Assembly: GCF_000017185.1 (NCBI RefSeq)
Contig: NC_009635.1
Coordinates: forward strand, 870,563 to 934,562
DNA from: Methanococcus aeolicus Nankai-3
GTDB lineage: Archaea > AGJL01 > Methanococci > Methanococcales > Methanococcaceae
Reading direction: 5' to 3'
Length of the DNA stretch: 64,000 bases
This document shows, piece after piece, positions 54,037-62,679 of this stretch (positions are counted from its first letter, which is position 1; every line of letters starts with the position of its first letter). The position numbers and the translations under genes are program-made. The notes under the pieces were generated by a model, which saw only the letters and a list, made by a program, of their open reading frames with translations, had not been told where the DNA came from and ran no database searches.

Positions 54037-54837
54037 TTATCTTTGGTGTTCCAACTTAGAATTCAATTTATAAATATCCGATGAATCATTTTTATCTTCA
54101 TCGATTACTTTAACATCTTTTAAACTTTTCAAACCTTGTTTTTCAGCTGTTTTTTCTATCCCTAATTTATTATTGGTATCCACCATAATCACATAGGCAT
54201 TTAGTGTAGGGATATTAGACATATAACATGCCACCGACCTATGATGTCCATCAATTAATATATATTTATCTTTTGTTGCCTTTGTTTTAATGACAATTAT
54301 TGGTTCTGCAAGCCCCATCTTCAACTCATACTCTCGCCCACATAATTCATCAGCATATATCTTTGACTGTGTTGGTTTAAGTTTATCTATTGGTATTATT
54401 CCCTCATCCACCCTAATTTTATAACCTAAATTTTCGTAGGTTTTTACTATTTTATTTAATTTTAAAGGGGTGGTTTTCTCGATTTGAGACCTAATTACAT
54501 CTGTATTAGTGATTATCCCTACCAATTCATTATTATCATTCACAACAGGGAGCTTTGAAAAACCCGTCCTAAACATTATCCTACCAACATCTCGAACTGG
54601 TGCATCAGGTCTTGTAATAATCATTTTTTCTCTTTTAGTCATTAGATTTTCTATTTTTTCAGATTTTTCTACATCAAATATATCATGAACTGAAATAATT
54701 CCAATCAATTTATTATCTTCGATTACCGGAAAAGTATCATGTGTAGTTTTTTTTATTAAGTCTATTACTTCCCCTGCTGTGTTATTAGGTGTAACAACAT
54801 CTACGGTTTTTGTCATATATTCTTTTACCTTCACCAT
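54037..54837 (-). CDS. CBS-domain / ParB-like nuclease fusion protein
   Basis: 266 residues. Two CBS domains (about 1-125; KVKEYMTKTVDVVTP, NLMTKREKMIITRPDAPVRDV) followed by a ParB/Srx-like domain (about 140-225) with the ILIDGHHRSVACY box. ParB-fold relatives in archaea include an ADP-dependent serine kinase, so this may be a CBS-regulated kinase rather than a partition protein. Unresolved. The start codon lies near a GGAGCTCC; AAGGTGAAA is inside the gene start. Confidence 0.75.
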   Translation of the reverse strand: MVKVKEYMTKTVDVVTPNNTAGEVIDLIKKTTHDTFPVIEDNKLIGIISVHDIFDVEKSEKIENLMTKREKMIITRPDAPVRDVGRIMFRTGFSKLPVVNDNNELVGIITNTDVIRSQIEKTTPLKLNKIVKTYENLGYKIRVDEGIIPIDKLKPTQSKIYADELCGREYELKMGLAEPIIVIKTKATKDKYILIDGHHRSVACYMSNIPTLNAYVIMVDTNNKLGIEKTAEKQGLKSLKDVKVIDEDKNDSSDIYKLNSKLEHQR

Positions 54838-54878
54838 GGAGCTCCCCTTAATGATTTATTTGATATATTTTTTATTTT

Positions 54879-55151
54879 TTATTTTATGGTTTTTTCATAT
54901 AATATTTCCTTAGTTTTCTTATTTCTAATTTTCAAAATCCTATGAAATGGGATATGTCTTGTTATAGGTCCCTCTTCGTAAATTATGAAAGAATCATTTA
55001 TTAACATATTCTCCATAGATATAGATTTAGTTAAAGAAATTGATTTGTCTCCCTTTTCTTTATCTCCTGCCCTATGCAGATAGGTTATTTCATAATCCTT
55101 TGCGTCATAATCAGGATGCCATAATATTTTATTTATTAGCTCTTTAAGCAT
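54879..55151 (-). CDS. DUF504 family protein
   Basis: 90 residues. ELINKILWHPDYDAKDYEITYLHRAGDKE and ITRHIPFHRILKIRNK match DUF504, a widespread archaeal single-domain family thought to be RNA/phosphate binding. The start is the ATG at 55151, with AAGGTGGATG upstream, rather than the GTG inside that site. Downstream of the RCK-DHH gene by 24 bases, likely co-transcribed. Confidence 0.78.
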   Translation of the reverse strand: MLKELINKILWHPDYDAKDYEITYLHRAGDKEKGDKSISLTKSISMENMLINDSFIIYEEGPITRHIPFHRILKIRNKKTKEILYEKTIK

Positions 55152-55187
55152 AATATCATCCACCTTAACCCCCTAATGCATATGTGT

Positions 55188-56723
55188 TTATTCCTCATAT
55201 TTTTTAGTGGAATCCGTCTCATCAATACCCATGGCCTCCAATATTCTTGTTTTAATTGCTTCTTCAACCAAATTTTTAAGTGATTTTTTATCTGAGACTG
55301 ATTCAAATATTCCGAGGTCTATACTTGTAGCAGCTGATGATTGATGCCCTCCCCCACCAAATGCTGTCCTCATTATTTCACCGATATCTATTCTTAAATC
55401 TTTGGTTCTTGCACTAATATGTATCTTATTTTCAGATATTCCAAATACATAAGTTGTAGTTATGCCTTCCATTTTAAGCAAAAAATCCGCAGCTTTTGGT
55501 AAAGCATCACGGTTTTTAATATGTCCCACATAAGACAAAGCTATATTATTTTTAATTATATTCCTATTAGTTATTGCTCTTGCAAGAGCCTCCATACTTT
55601 CTGTATCCATGTCGGGGTTCTCAATTAAGTCTAGCGTTTTCGGGTCCATCAAATCTTGTAAATATCCCGCAGCATCAAAATCTTTTTTAGATGTTTTTCT
55701 TTTAAAATAGTTAGTATCTGTACATATTGCATAATATAATGCAGTTGCCAATTTCTGTTTTGGCACTATGTTCAAATGACTTAAATATTCTGTTAAAATA
55801 GTAGCAGTTGCGCCAATATCTGGCCTTATGTCCATATAATTTGCAGTTAAATCTCCATTATTGTGGTGGTCCAATAAAATATCAATTTTATAAGTTGTAT
55901 CAATAGGTATTATTTTCGAAGAAGATGTATCTACAACGGCAACACCTTCGTAATTACTTATATCAATATTGTCAATAGGCGTTAATTTTACACCCAACAA
56001 ATTAACCATTGCCTTATTTTCATCAAAACCTATTTTTCCACCATAGGCTATATCTGAACTCACACCCCATTTCATCATTATTGTTTTTAAAGCCATTGCA
56101 CTAGCTATTGAATCTGGGTCTGGGTTGTTGTGCATAATTATTAAACAGGGGGCTAACTTATTATCATCGGATTTACTGGCATCAATTCCATTGATGACAT
56201 TATTATCCTTAGAACCAGTACTGTACTTTTCCCCCTTACTTTTGGAGGGGACGATATTGGAAGTTTTAGAATTATATCTCTTTTTAATGTCTTTAACAAT
56301 TTCTTCTAAATCTATTAATTTTCTTCTTAATTTTGATTTTTCAATTTCCAATAATATCTCATGAGCCGCACAATCCACAGGGTAAATTATTTTATGGACT
56401 TCAATACCACTGTATAAATCAGGATATTGCACAATATTTCTGACTATCAAATATGCCTTTGGATTTAGCTTAGAAACTAATTTCGCGATTTTTTTATTTG
56501 TTTCTCTTTCATTTGTTAATACTATAACAGTGTCGGCATCTTTAATACCTGCCTTATTTAATATGGTTTCGTCGGTAGCATCGCCCACAATAAAATTAAA
56601 TTCAGCCTCTTCAACAGATTCAAATACAACTGCATTACTGTCAATTACTGAAATTTTATCTATGGCTTTAGTATTATTCACTACTTTACGACCAAATGTC
56701 CCATATCCTATAACAATTATCAT
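55188..56723 (-). CDS. RCK (TrkA-N) / DHH-DHHA1 phosphoesterase fusion
   Basis: 511 residues from the ATG at 56723 (GAGGGAAC upstream). Domain 1 (1-115) is a TrkA-type Rossmann NAD sensor: IVIGYGTFGRKVV and the DATDETILNKAGI pattern. Domain 2 (about 190-340) is DHH: IMHNNPDPDSIASAMALK, VVDTSSS, LLDHHNNGD. Domain 3 (about 400-490) is DHHA1 with GGGGHQSSAAT. The enzyme is likely a cyclic dinucleotide or nanoRNA phosphodiesterase; a potassium/redox link is inferred only from the RCK domain. Confidence 0.82.
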   Translation of the reverse strand: MIIVIGYGTFGRKVVNNTKAIDKISVIDSNAVVFESVEEAEFNFIVGDATDETILNKAGIKDADTVIVLTNERETNKKIAKLVSKLNPKAYLIVRNIVQYPDLYSGIEVHKIIYPVDCAAHEILLEIEKSKLRRKLIDLEEIVKDIKKRYNSKTSNIVPSKSKGEKYSTGSKDNNVINGIDASKSDDNKLAPCLIIMHNNPDPDSIASAMALKTIMMKWGVSSDIAYGGKIGFDENKAMVNLLGVKLTPIDNIDISNYEGVAVVDTSSSKIIPIDTTYKIDILLDHHNNGDLTANYMDIRPDIGATATILTEYLSHLNIVPKQKLATALYYAICTDTNYFKRKTSKKDFDAAGYLQDLMDPKTLDLIENPDMDTESMEALARAITNRNIIKNNIALSYVGHIKNRDALPKAADFLLKMEGITTTYVFGISENKIHISARTKDLRIDIGEIMRTAFGGGGHQSSAATSIDLGIFESVSDKKSLKNLVEEAIKTRILEAMGIDETDSTKKYEE

Positions 56724-57213
56724 AAGTTCCCTCATAGGAATTATTAATATTTATAAATAATTAAGGTATATAGTATGTTCAGAAAGTTTGTTATCTATTA
56801 GTTAAAAAGATTAAGATGCATTACAGTATATTCGGAAAGAAGGTTATTTAACTGTCCCAGCATATATAAAATATGTCTGTATTATGGTAAAATATAGTTA
56901 ATCTTCAATGGCCGTCCTTATCTGTCCCAAACTATTTATTAATCTAATTCAATAACCTAATAATTTGAGTTTATTGTATATCGCCTGAAAAAGACCGAAG
57001 ATTTACTATAATAATATTTAAATTTATTATATAAACCAGTTATACAAAAAGTTCCCGAACGAACCATATATAATATCAACTTAATATCCATACACAGTAG
57101 GATTTGTTAATATAATAAGTTCTTGAACATATATATTATTAACATATATGTATATTATTAATATTGACATCATATTTGAAATATAAATATAAGGAAATTG
57201 AATTAAAAATTAA
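56724..57213. other. 490-bp repeat-filled gap (nested family A in family B)
   Basis: TATAGTATGTTCAG starts a family B-like half at 56769; a matching right half AAAAAGTTCCCGAACGAACC lies at about 57047-57066. A complete family A element (56893-57010) sits between them. A further AAGTTCTTGAACA is at about 57120. No ORF is supported. Transcription of aIF5B starts on the other side of the CDS. Confidence 0.6.
56893..57010. repeat. Family A MITE-like element, copy 5
   Basis: 118 bp: TATAGTTAATCTTCAATGG at the left and GACCGAAGATTTACTATA at the right. No hairpin cassettes are obvious. It lies inside a possible family B copy. Confidence 0.78.
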
Positions 57214-59010
57214 TTAAATTCCCCAGAATGGATTGTTCTCTAACTTTCTTTTTAATTCCACATATCTTTCAAATGCCTCTCTTTCGTCCCCCCTTAACTC
57301 GCCCATATAATTATGAGATAATATTCTTACCTCTGGTTCAGGGAGCTCCACATACATAATATCATCTTCCCCGATATGTCTCCCAAGAATTACAGTTCCA
57401 TCAATAGAAATTGGAACCTCCATTCCAACTTTTGCCTCTTTTATATTTTCCTGTTTTTTATCTTTAATTTCTTTAACAGTCCCTAATCTTTTACCCTGTT
57501 CATCTACAACAGAACAGCCAACTCTCAGCGTTCCATATACTACCTCCACGCCACAAATGGCGGGTTTTGTTTTATTAAAAATACATCCGGGAATTATTCT
57601 CAATATGGCGGGTTTTGTTAATCTATTAAACTCATCTGATTTTAATAATTCTTTCATTTCTTTTGTCCATTCTTCATAATCTTCAACAAGTTTATAAATA
57701 ATGTCTCCTTCGAATGTTTTTATCTCATATTTTTCTACTTCACTTTTTGCATCTGCCAATAGTTTTGAGTTAAATAATATAATTGCCCCATTTAATGGAT
57801 TAGTTTGAGCATAAGATGAAGCTTCGATTACATCTTTTTTTGAAACATCTCCAACTTCTGCCTTTTTGATTTTTGCACCTACCTTTCTTAATTCTGTTGC
57901 AAGTGCCTCCAATGAACCAAGAGTATCTGCCTTTATAATTATACCTTCTTCGTCTAGTTGTATGGCTGTTTCCTCTATCTCTTCCACAATTTCGGCTTTT
58001 GCCTGTTCCACCATATTTTTTGGCACAATTCTTAAAGGGCTACCTGCTATAATATTGTCTAAATCAGGGGCAGATATTTTAAGACCAGTTGCAGCACTAA
58101 TTTCATTCATTGTTTTAAATTTATCCCTCGGGTCCCTCATTTCATCTAGTGCCTTTGGCTTTAAAAGAGCCTTTATTCTAGAAACCACAATTCCGTCGGG
58201 ATTTCCTATTACAATGTAGTCCCCCCTTTTTGCCACGCCATCATAAATTATGGCATCCATGGTTTTTCCAAGCCCTCTTTCTTCTTTAACTTCAAGAACT
58301 GTTCCTTTGGCATATCCTTCTACATTTAATTTTAAATTTTGTTCCATAAATCTTTGAGCAAGACCGGAAATCATAACAAGTAAATCAGGGATTCCCTCCC
58401 CCGTCATTGCAGATATTGGCACAATATTTATGGTTTTTGAAACATCTTTTACTCTGGAAAAAAGGTCGGCTTCAAATCCCCTTTCTGCCAGAGGTGCTAT
58501 CACATTTTCATACAACTTAATTTCAAATTCTGTTAAAGCATTTGGGTGCTGTTTCTGTTCGTTAAAGTTTGTAATGAATGCCCCATCTACGGAGCTCCAC
58601 CCCGGCAACCTATCAATTTTATTTGCTGCAACTACAAATGGAGTTTTATTTTGTTTTAATATATTTAGTGCCTCTATTGTTTGGGGCATGAATCCTTCAT
58701 TTATATCTACAATCAATACTGCAATATCTGCCAGAGCTCCCCCTCTTTTTCTGAGTGAAGTAAATGCTGCATGCCCCGGTGTATCTATAACTAATATTCC
58801 GGGAATGGTTAAATTTGCACCCAACATTTTAATTAAATCCTTTGATATTTTCTTTATAATATCTATTGGAATTTCACTTGCCCCGATGTGTTGAGTAATT
58901 CCCCCTGCCTCTCTCTGTGTAACCCTCGTTTTTCTAATTTTATCGAGCAAACTTGTTTTTCCATGATCTACATGACCAAGAACACTAACTATTGGACATC
59001 TTAATGCCAT
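57214..59010 (-). CDS. infB: Translation initiation factor aIF5B (IF-2)
   Basis: 598 residues from the ATG at 59010 (CGGTGATAGAT upstream). GTPase G1 GHVDHGKTSLL (about 14-24), G2 GGITQHIGA, G3 DTPGHAAF, G4 NKIDR, then domain II and C-terminal EF-P/IF2 domains. It lacks the intein found in the M. jannaschii protein: the P-loop runs straight through. It promotes subunit joining and initiator tRNA placement. Confidence 0.95.
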   Translation of the reverse strand: MALRCPIVSVLGHVDHGKTSLLDKIRKTRVTQREAGGITQHIGASEIPIDIIKKISKDLIKMLGANLTIPGILVIDTPGHAAFTSLRKRGGALADIAVLIVDINEGFMPQTIEALNILKQNKTPFVVAANKIDRLPGWSSVDGAFITNFNEQKQHPNALTEFEIKLYENVIAPLAERGFEADLFSRVKDVSKTINIVPISAMTGEGIPDLLVMISGLAQRFMEQNLKLNVEGYAKGTVLEVKEERGLGKTMDAIIYDGVAKRGDYIVIGNPDGIVVSRIKALLKPKALDEMRDPRDKFKTMNEISAATGLKISAPDLDNIIAGSPLRIVPKNMVEQAKAEIVEEIEETAIQLDEEGIIIKADTLGSLEALATELRKVGAKIKKAEVGDVSKKDVIEASSYAQTNPLNGAIILFNSKLLADAKSEVEKYEIKTFEGDIIYKLVEDYEEWTKEMKELLKSDEFNRLTKPAILRIIPGCIFNKTKPAICGVEVVYGTLRVGCSVVDEQGKRLGTVKEIKDKKQENIKEAKVGMEVPISIDGTVILGRHIGEDDIMYVELPEPEVRILSHNYMGELRGDEREAFERYVELKRKLENNPFWGI

Positions 59011-59158
59011 ATCTATCACCGTTTAAAAATAAAAATAAAATAATATCACTATAATCACATAATAACCGTTAAAAATAAAAATAAAATAATATGTTGTTAT
59101 CTAATAATATATCTAAAATAATATGAGATTTATATTATATATATTTATTTATATCACA

Positions 59159-59242
59159 TTAGAAACTCATTAAAAATATAGGAATTGCTGAAAAAACCAT
59201 CGCCAATGCAACAATTATCGCAAAAAACTTTTTTTTATCCAT
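59159..59242 (-). CDS. Possible 27-residue hydrophobic peptide
   Basis: ATG at 59240-59242 with AGGGATAAC upstream; it overlaps the end of the CYTH gene by 8 bases. Sequence: MDKKKFFAIIVALAMVFSA, then IPIFLMSF. Positive N-terminus plus one hydrophobic stretch suggests a tiny membrane or secreted peptide. Too short to support by coding statistics. The rest of the 148-bp gap before aIF5B is AT-rich. Confidence 0.4.
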   Translation of the reverse strand: MDKKKFFAIIVALAMVFSAIPIFLMSF

Positions 59243-59798
59243 TGTTATCCCTCAATCCTAAATAAGATGTTTTGACTAGTTTGTCTTTACTAATATTTAA
59301 ACTTTTCAGTATCTCAAATAATTCATTAATGGCCTGTTCTTTTTCAGATAAATCATTGACAACCTTTTCAAATTCAACATAGGTTCCAACATTTTCAACT
59401 TCGTCGATGGTTATTATTATATCCTGTTCTTCTTTTTGATATATTTCTCTTATTTTAGTTATGGGCTTCACTGGTTTAAATCCAAGTCTTTCAAATATTT
59501 TTCGTGCTGTTTCCCCGTCATCTATTTTTATCTCTAATTCTTCCCTTGTTTTTGATATACTATCTATTTTAGCTCCCTTATAAGTAATATTATAATAAGT
59601 TTCTTGGCTGTCAAGATTTATTGACTGCCTAATTCTAACGGCTTCATCGGTTTCTTTAAAATCCCTATCTATTCCATTAAAATATGTATCAATTTCTTTC
59701 TTTTTTGCGATTTTTTTAAATCCCATTTCAATTATATTATTTATAAAATTTGGAATTTCCATTTTTTCCATTTTTGCCTTTAACTCTACCTCTATCAT
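59235..59798 (-). CDS. cyaB: CYTH-domain protein, class IV adenylate cyclase-like
   Basis: 187 residues. IEVELKAKM at the N-terminus is the ExExK motif of CYTH domains, and RIRQS, EELEIKIDD and EIYQKEEQDIIITIDEVENVGTYVEFEK complete the tunnel fold. CyaB relatives bind triphosphates with Mg2+; most archaeal members are probably inorganic or thiamine triphosphatases and not true cyclases. It overlaps the HTH-ACT gene by 4 bases, indicating coupling. Confidence 0.82.
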   Translation of the reverse strand: MIEVELKAKMEKMEIPNFINNIIEMGFKKIAKKKEIDTYFNGIDRDFKETDEAVRIRQSINLDSQETYYNITYKGAKIDSISKTREELEIKIDDGETARKIFERLGFKPVKPITKIREIYQKEEQDIIITIDEVENVGTYVEFEKVVNDLSEKEQAINELFEILKSLNISKDKLVKTSYLGLRDNNG

Positions 59799-60241
59799 AC
59801 TACCACCAATTTTTTAATATCTTCCTTTAAAATATTTTTTAATTCTATTATTTCATTAATTGCAATATTTTCAACTGTAAGCCATATTATTACAATATTA
59901 TCCCCTTCTTTTTCAAGTGTGGTGGATAATATATTGCCACCCAGATTTGAGATATTTAAAGATATATCTGCCAAAAGCCCAATTCTATCTTTTGCTATTA
60001 TTTGAACTTTTGTAGTAATTAAACTTATTTTATTTTTTTCAACCAAATATATTCCTTCTTTTGTTAAATATGCTCCGCCAGACCTGCCTTTTTTCGTAGT
60101 TAATAACCCCAAATCCCTTAAAACTCGAATATATCTATCTACATTTTTTGGGTGAAGGTTTAATTGTTGAGCTATATCTTTTGTAGTATTGTATTTTAAT
60201 AATTGTTCCATTATATTTTTAGTAGTTCCTTGGAGCTCCAT
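59795..60241 (-). CDS. Winged-helix plus ACT-domain regulator
   Basis: 148 residues. An N-terminal helix-turn-helix (LLKYNTTKDIAQQLNLHPKNVDRYIRVLRDLGLL) and a C-terminal ACT domain (about 75-148, TKVQIIAKDRIGLLADISLNISNLGGNI) that normally binds an amino acid. It is likely an amino-acid-sensing transcription factor. The promoter region is shared with the divergent moaC. No target is identified. Confidence 0.78.
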   Translation of the reverse strand: MELQGTTKNIMEQLLKYNTTKDIAQQLNLHPKNVDRYIRVLRDLGLLTTKKGRSGGAYLTKEGIYLVEKNKISLITTKVQIIAKDRIGLLADISLNISNLGGNILSTTLEKEGDNIVIIWLTVENIAINEIIELKNILKEDIKKLVVV

Positions 60242-60332
60242 GTTATCACATATATAATAATATTATAATATATATAATATTATTATCTATTATTTATTAT
60301 TGAGTATTATTATATTATTTCGTGGTGATAAA

Positions 60333-60794
60333 TTGCTAACTCATGTAGATGAAAACGGCGTAAAAATGGTAGATGTATCCAATAAAAAAGATGTTGGAAG
60401 AATATGCACTGCAAAAGGATATATAAAATTAAAACCTTCTACAATAGAAAAAATAAAAGAAAAAGAAGTAATAAAAGGAGATGTATTGACAACGGCACAG
60501 GTTGCGGGAGTAATGGCAGTAAAAAATACATCAAATACCATTCCAATGTGCCACCCCTTACCAATTACTTCAATAAAAGTTAATTTTGAATTATATGATG
60601 ACAAAATTGAGGCAATTGTAACGGTAAAAACAACATATAAAACAGGCATAGAAATGGAAGCTTTATGTGGTGTTAGCACAGCACTATTGACCATCTGGGA
60701 CATGGTAAAGGCCATAGAAAAAGATGAAGCCGGGCAATATCCTGAAACTGAAATATATGGAATAAAAGTAGTTGAAAAAATTAAAAATGAATAA
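60333..60794 (+). CDS. moaC: Cyclic pyranopterin monophosphate synthase
   Basis: 153 residues from a TTG at 60333 with GGTGATAAA upstream; upstream in-frame ATG/GTG codons give a nonconserved hydrophobic start. Motifs [20 protein letters not shown] (about 73-84) and [13 protein letters not shown] (about 108-120) identify MoaC, which converts the GTP-derived cyclic intermediate to cPMP for molybdopterin. With mobB (28.8 kb) it shows a molybdopterin pathway, needed for formylmethanofuran and formate dehydrogenases. Confidence 0.93.
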   Translation: MLTHVDENGVKMVDVSNKKDVGRICTAKGYIKLKPSTIEKIKEKEVIKGDVLTTAQVAGVMAVKNTSNTIPMCHPLPITSIKVNFELYDDKIEAIVTVKTTYKTGIEMEALCGVSTALLTIWDMVKAIEKDEAGQYPETEIYGIKVVEKIKNE

Positions 60795-60795
60795 T

Positions 60796-60915
60796 TATAG
60801 TAAGTTCAAGAACTGTCCCTTGTTTGTCCAAATTATTATGAATGGGTATTTTAGTAATAATAATGAGTTAGCTTTATTAATATACCCAACTGAAAAAGAC
60901 CGAAGATTGACTATA
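60796..60915. repeat. Family A/B hybrid element
   Basis: 120 bp. The left end TATAGTAAGTTCAAGAACTG looks like family B; the right end GACCGAAGATTGACTATA is family A. It lies between moaC and dph2, leaving about 35 bp before the dph2 start. Confidence 0.65.
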
Positions 60916-60950
60916 CTCCATTATTAAAATACAGATCGAGTAGGATATTT

Positions 60951-61946
60951 ATGTGGAATTTAGAAACCGACAGAGTAATAAAAGAAATAGAAAAATCAAA
61001 TGGGAAAAATATAGTATTTCATGCACCAGAAGGTTTAAAATTAGCCGTTGAAAAAGAAATAGAAAAAATAAATGATTATTTTAACAGCACTAAAAATTTA
61101 ATAATGTGGGGAGCTCCATGCTATGGTGCATGTGATTTATGCGACCATGAATTAAAATATAATAATATTGATTTAATAATTCACTATGGGCATGAGGAGC
61201 TCCCATATGCAAAACCAGACATACCAACAATTTTCATACATTGCTACTATATTTATGATGAAATTGAACAAAACAATATATTAAATAAAATAGATGAATA
61301 TTTACAAAATAATCCAAACACCATAATTACAACCACAATACAATTTAAAGAATTGTTAAAAAAATATAATCCAAATATAATTCTTGGTTGTAGGGCAAAT
61401 ATATCCAATAAACCAAAATCAGAATTAGAACAGGGAACAGAGAAAGAAACAGAAAACAGCAAAATATTATATATTGGAACGGGGCGATTTCACCCATTAA
61501 TGTTATGTTATAAATTTAAAAAATCTGTGAATTTATTTAATCCGACATCCAAAGAGTTTTCTGCCATATCAGAAGAGGAAGTAAATAAATTTATTAAAAA
61601 AAGAATTGGGGCCATTTCAAAATTATTAATAAATCCACCTAAAAAAATTGGAGTTGTTTTATCCACTAAAAAAGGGCAAAATAGAATAAATGTATACAAT
61701 AAAATAATAAATTTATTAAAAGACAATAATATTGAATATATGCCGATTATATTAAATAATGCCTCACCAGATAATTTATTTTATGATGTGTCTGCATATA
61801 TTATATGTGCCTGTCCTAGAATTGTGTTAGATGATTATTTAAATTACAATAAAACATTATTAACCCCTAAAGAGTTTGAAATGTATATTAAAAAAGATTT
61901 TGAATATGTTTTTGACGAAATATTATTTGATGATTTCGAACCCTAG
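60951..61946 (+). CDS. dph2: 2-(3-amino-3-carboxypropyl)histidine synthase (diphthamide)
   Basis: 331 residues. Three Cys blocks typical of archaeal Dph2 are visible: WGAPCYGACDLC (about 53-64), LGCRANIS and ICACPRIVLDDY (about 285-296), which bind a noncanonical 4Fe-4S cluster for radical SAM chemistry on aEF2 histidine. HYGHEELPY and YIGTGRFHPL are also conserved. Two GGAGCTCC palindromes are embedded. AGGATATTT precedes the start. Confidence 0.93.
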   Translation: MWNLETDRVIKEIEKSNGKNIVFHAPEGLKLAVEKEIEKINDYFNSTKNLIMWGAPCYGACDLCDHELKYNNIDLIIHYGHEELPYAKPDIPTIFIHCYYIYDEIEQNNILNKIDEYLQNNPNTIITTTIQFKELLKKYNPNIILGCRANISNKPKSELEQGTEKETENSKILYIGTGRFHPLMLCYKFKKSVNLFNPTSKEFSAISEEEVNKFIKKRIGAISKLLINPPKKIGVVLSTKKGQNRINVYNKIINLLKDNNIEYMPIILNNASPDNLFYDVSAYIICACPRIVLDDYLNYNKTLLTPKEFEMYIKKDFEYVFDEILFDDFEP

Positions 61947-61983
61947 GTTCAATTAACAAAATTATAAAATAATTTTGTCCAAT

Positions 61984-62119
61984 TATAGTCAATCTTCAAA
62001 AACTGTCCTATGATAGTCCAAAATAATTAAATAATTATAGGTTTAATATTGTATGTATTATGCATAATACAGTCTTATCTGCGTATCCCCTGTATGAAAA
62101 AGTTCGAAGATTGGCTATA
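61984..62119. repeat. Family A MITE-like element, copy 6
   Basis: 136 bp: TATAGTCAATCTTCAAAAAC at the left and GTTCGAAGATTGGCTATA at the right. It lies just after dph2 on its 3' side; no hairpin cassettes. Confidence 0.75.
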
Positions 62120-62187
62120 TATAATAATGATAAAAATAGCAAATTGTAATAAAAATATAAAATCAAAAAATAGTAAAATTAATTTAA

Positions 62188-62289
62188 TTAGTTATTTCTT
62201 TTATCTCTTTTCATTCTTCTAATTCTCTTTTTATAGTGGCTCCATCTCATTTGACCTTTCTTTTTCCATCTTCTTGAACTTCTTTTTAT
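62188..62289 (-). CDS. rpl41e: Ribosomal protein eL41, apparently starting at ATA
   Basis: A 33-residue highly basic peptide beginning xKRSSRRWKKKGQMRW and continuing RIRRMKRDKR, a clear match to the tiny archaeal/eukaryotic protein eL41, which is one short helix bridging the ribosomal subunits. No ATG or GTG start is available at its family N-terminus. An excellent ribosome binding site (GTGTGAT) is followed by ACT and then ATA (62287-62289), exactly where an ATG usually sits in this genome; a TTG further upstream (62214-62216 on the plus strand is the wrong location; the nearest in-frame TTG is at about 62314-62316) would add nine residues without a site. Confidence 0.8.
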   Translation of the reverse strand: MKRSSRRWKKKGQMRWSHYKKRIRRMKRDKRNN

Positions 62290-62364
62290 AGTATCACACT
62301 CGATTAATTTTATCAAATTTATAATATTTTATCATATAATCAATATTAATTATAATCATATAAA

Positions 62365-62604
62365 TTAATTGCTCCATTTACTTTTTTCCACGACAATATA
62401 GTCGTCTTTAGTTTTGGGGGCAATTTTTAAGGCATCGTGTTTAAATGAAGTATCCAACTTAGAAATATCATCTTCCCTTAAAACATTTTTAGTGTCAAGA
62501 ATATAATATTCTTCCTCACTATCAATTTCAAAGCTTTCAAGAACTGTTGAAAACTGTTCAACAATTTCTTCTGCCTGTTTTTGTATTTTTTCAATATCTA
62601 TCAT
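62365..62604 (-). CDS. gatC: Asp/Glu-tRNA amidotransferase subunit C
   Basis: 79 residues from the ATG at 62604 (GTGGTTTTT upstream). The DIEKIQKQAEEIVEQFSTVLESFE helix and the late NVLREDDIS and DALKIAPKTKDDYIVV stretch are the archaeal GatC pattern. It wraps around GatA in the GatCAB complex that converts Asp-tRNAAsn or Glu-tRNAGln; GatA and GatB are not in the window. It is placed between eL41 and dapA. Confidence 0.85.
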   Translation of the reverse strand: MIDIEKIQKQAEEIVEQFSTVLESFEIDSEEEYYILDTKNVLREDDISKLDTSFKHDALKIAPKTKDDYIVVEKSKWSN

Positions 62605-62679
62605 AAAAACCACATAAATAAATTATAATATACCATAATATATTTATAACTATTTATAATTTTTGTATGGCCGTATTAT

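Noticed and set aside
57214-59010. Intein in aIF5B, as in M. jannaschii
   Set aside because: GTPase motifs are uninterrupted and the protein has the normal intein-free length.
59235-59798. True adenylate cyclase signalling gene
   Set aside because: CYTH proteins of archaea are mostly triphosphatases; nothing nearby supports cAMP signalling.
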